DNA of 64,000 nucleotides from Ilumatobacteraceae bacterium (lineage in GTDB: Bacteria; Actinomycetota; Acidimicrobiia; Acidimicrobiales; Iamiaceae), in contig JAOBWH010000109.1 of NCBI GenBank assembly GCA_025463265.1, positions 1-64,000 of the forward strand, written 5' to 3'. A program made the position numbers and the translations under genes. The notes under the pieces were generated by a model. It made no database searches, was not told the DNA's origin, and saw only the letters and a list, made by a program, of their open reading frames with translations. Within the stretch, counting starts at the first letter, position 1. Every line of letters starts with the position of its first letter. Of the stretch, positions 63,373 through 64,000 are shown piece after piece.

Positions 63373-64000
63373 CGCGCACCGCTGCGGAGTGCCACGTAGT
63401 TCTGGAGCACGAAGATCTCGTTGCGCTCCACCGGCTGGACCGGCGTGCCGAGAGCGCCGGGGAGCATCCGCCGGACCTCCCAGCCCGGGCCCAGCGCGTC
63501 GAAGACGTCCCGGAGGAACGTCCGGGTGTCGATGCTGGTGCCCCCGAACTCGAACTGGACGCGCTCGATCTGACCTCGCTCGAGCAGACCGCTCGCCCCC
63601 CGCAGGACGTCGGCCTCGTGGCCCTCGACGTCGACCTTCAGGAGGTCGACGTGGTCGATCCCGACCTCGGCGGCCCAGGAGTCGAGGGTCTGCACCTCGA
63701 CCGTGGTGTGGTGGTCGACCTCCAGGCCGAACGCCCGCAGGTCGCGCGGGGTCAGGCTGGCGAGTCCGTCGTGGCCGTCGGGCCAGTGCAGCGTGGCGGT
63801 GCCCGCCTCCGCTCCCAGGGCGTGGTTCCAGCACGACACGTTGGGGTGGTCGGCGAACCGCCCCTCGATCTGGGCGAAGACATCAGCAGACGGCTCGAAG
63901 GCGTGCACCACCGACCGGGGGTTCGCGCTGAGGACGGCTTGGACGTAGTCGCCGTGGTTGGCCCCGACGTCGAGCACCAGGGGTGCCGAGGCCGACCCGA
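63369..64000 (-). CDS. FkbM-family methyltransferase (5' partial)
   Basis: At least 210 residues; the frame stays open to the window edge, so the true start is beyond 64000. LVLDVGANHGDYVQAVL is the SAM site, HAFEPSADVF and TLDSWAAEVGIDHVDLLKVDVEGHEADVLRGA the FkbM signature, and QFEFGGTSIDTRTFLRDVF the C-terminal part. Such enzymes O-methylate sugars or lipids in polysaccharide clusters. It is co-translated with the DUF268 gene. Confidence 0.88.
   Translation of the reverse strand, partial: GSASAPLVLDVGANHGDYVQAVLSANPRSVVHAFEPSADVFAQIEGRFADHPNVSCWNHALGAEAGTATLHWPDGHDGLASLTPRDLRAFGLEVDHHTTVEVQTLDSWAAEVGIDHVDLLKVDVEGHEADVLRGASGLLERGQIERVQFEFGGTSIDTRTFLRDVFDALGPGWEVRRMLPGALGTPVQPVERNEIFVLQNYVALRSGAR

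Overview
The window is very GC-rich, densely packed bacterial DNA. The gene content points to a high-GC actinobacterium, most likely of the Acidimicrobiia type: F420-type LLM oxidoreductase, DinB/mycothiol-type protein, SfLAP-like GAP protein, secreted DUF4214 proteins, an actinobacterial uvrC-rapZ-yvcK-gap-pgk-tpi-secG block, and many genes that appear to be transcribed without leaders. The taxonomic placement is inference; no 16S gene or other marker is present.

Left part (1-12.4 kb): the end of a secreted glycine-rich DUF4214 protein, an MFS exporter behind a perfect palindrome, the divergent murF/ddl peptidoglycan pair, then a TetR regulator divergent from a tightly overlapped five-gene operon (acyl-CoA reductase fused to a HAD phosphatase, zinc alcohol dehydrogenase, SnoaL-like protein, LarA-like protein, PlsC acyltransferase). 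A perfect inverted repeat lies between regulator and operon. I infer an unusual lipid pathway, and this is the best candidate for an undescribed system.

Centre-left (12.4-36 kb): lipoproteins (a lipase-like one divergent from a cytochrome c-PQQ propeller fusion), an ECF sigma factor with a SnoaL tail, a PilZ protein, redox and fatty-acid enzymes (LLM, nitroreductase, SDR, enoyl-CoA hydratase), a 1629-residue secreted subtilase-like protein with eight FN3 repeats and a DUF4214 end, a thioredoxin-reductase-like flavoprotein without its redox cysteines, an AlkB homologue, and a P1B ATPase followed by a ZIP transporter.

Middle (36-41.2 kb): esterase and orphan lipoprotein, NUDIX hydrolase, a frameshifted and 5'-truncated DUF4214 surface-protein gene, RidA, and tRNA-Leu(GAG). 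This stretch looks less orderly than the rest and may be accessory.

Right part (41.2-57.7 kb): the conserved secG ... tpiA-pgk-gap-yvcK-rapZ ... uvrC neighbourhood. It is interrupted by an oligopeptide ABC transporter operon between secG and tpiA and by a three-gene membrane/methyltransferase unit plus tag before uvrC, and it lacks whiA. The end (57.7-64 kb) holds a multipass membrane protein, nadA, and a surface polysaccharide group (GDP-fucose synthase, flippase, DUF268 protein, FkbM methyltransferase cut by the window edge).

Two window-wide patterns stand out: a TANNNT -10-like hexamer 6-8 nt before many start codons (leaderless transcription), and convergent genes packed so tightly that three pairs share a CTAG in which both stop codons overlap.
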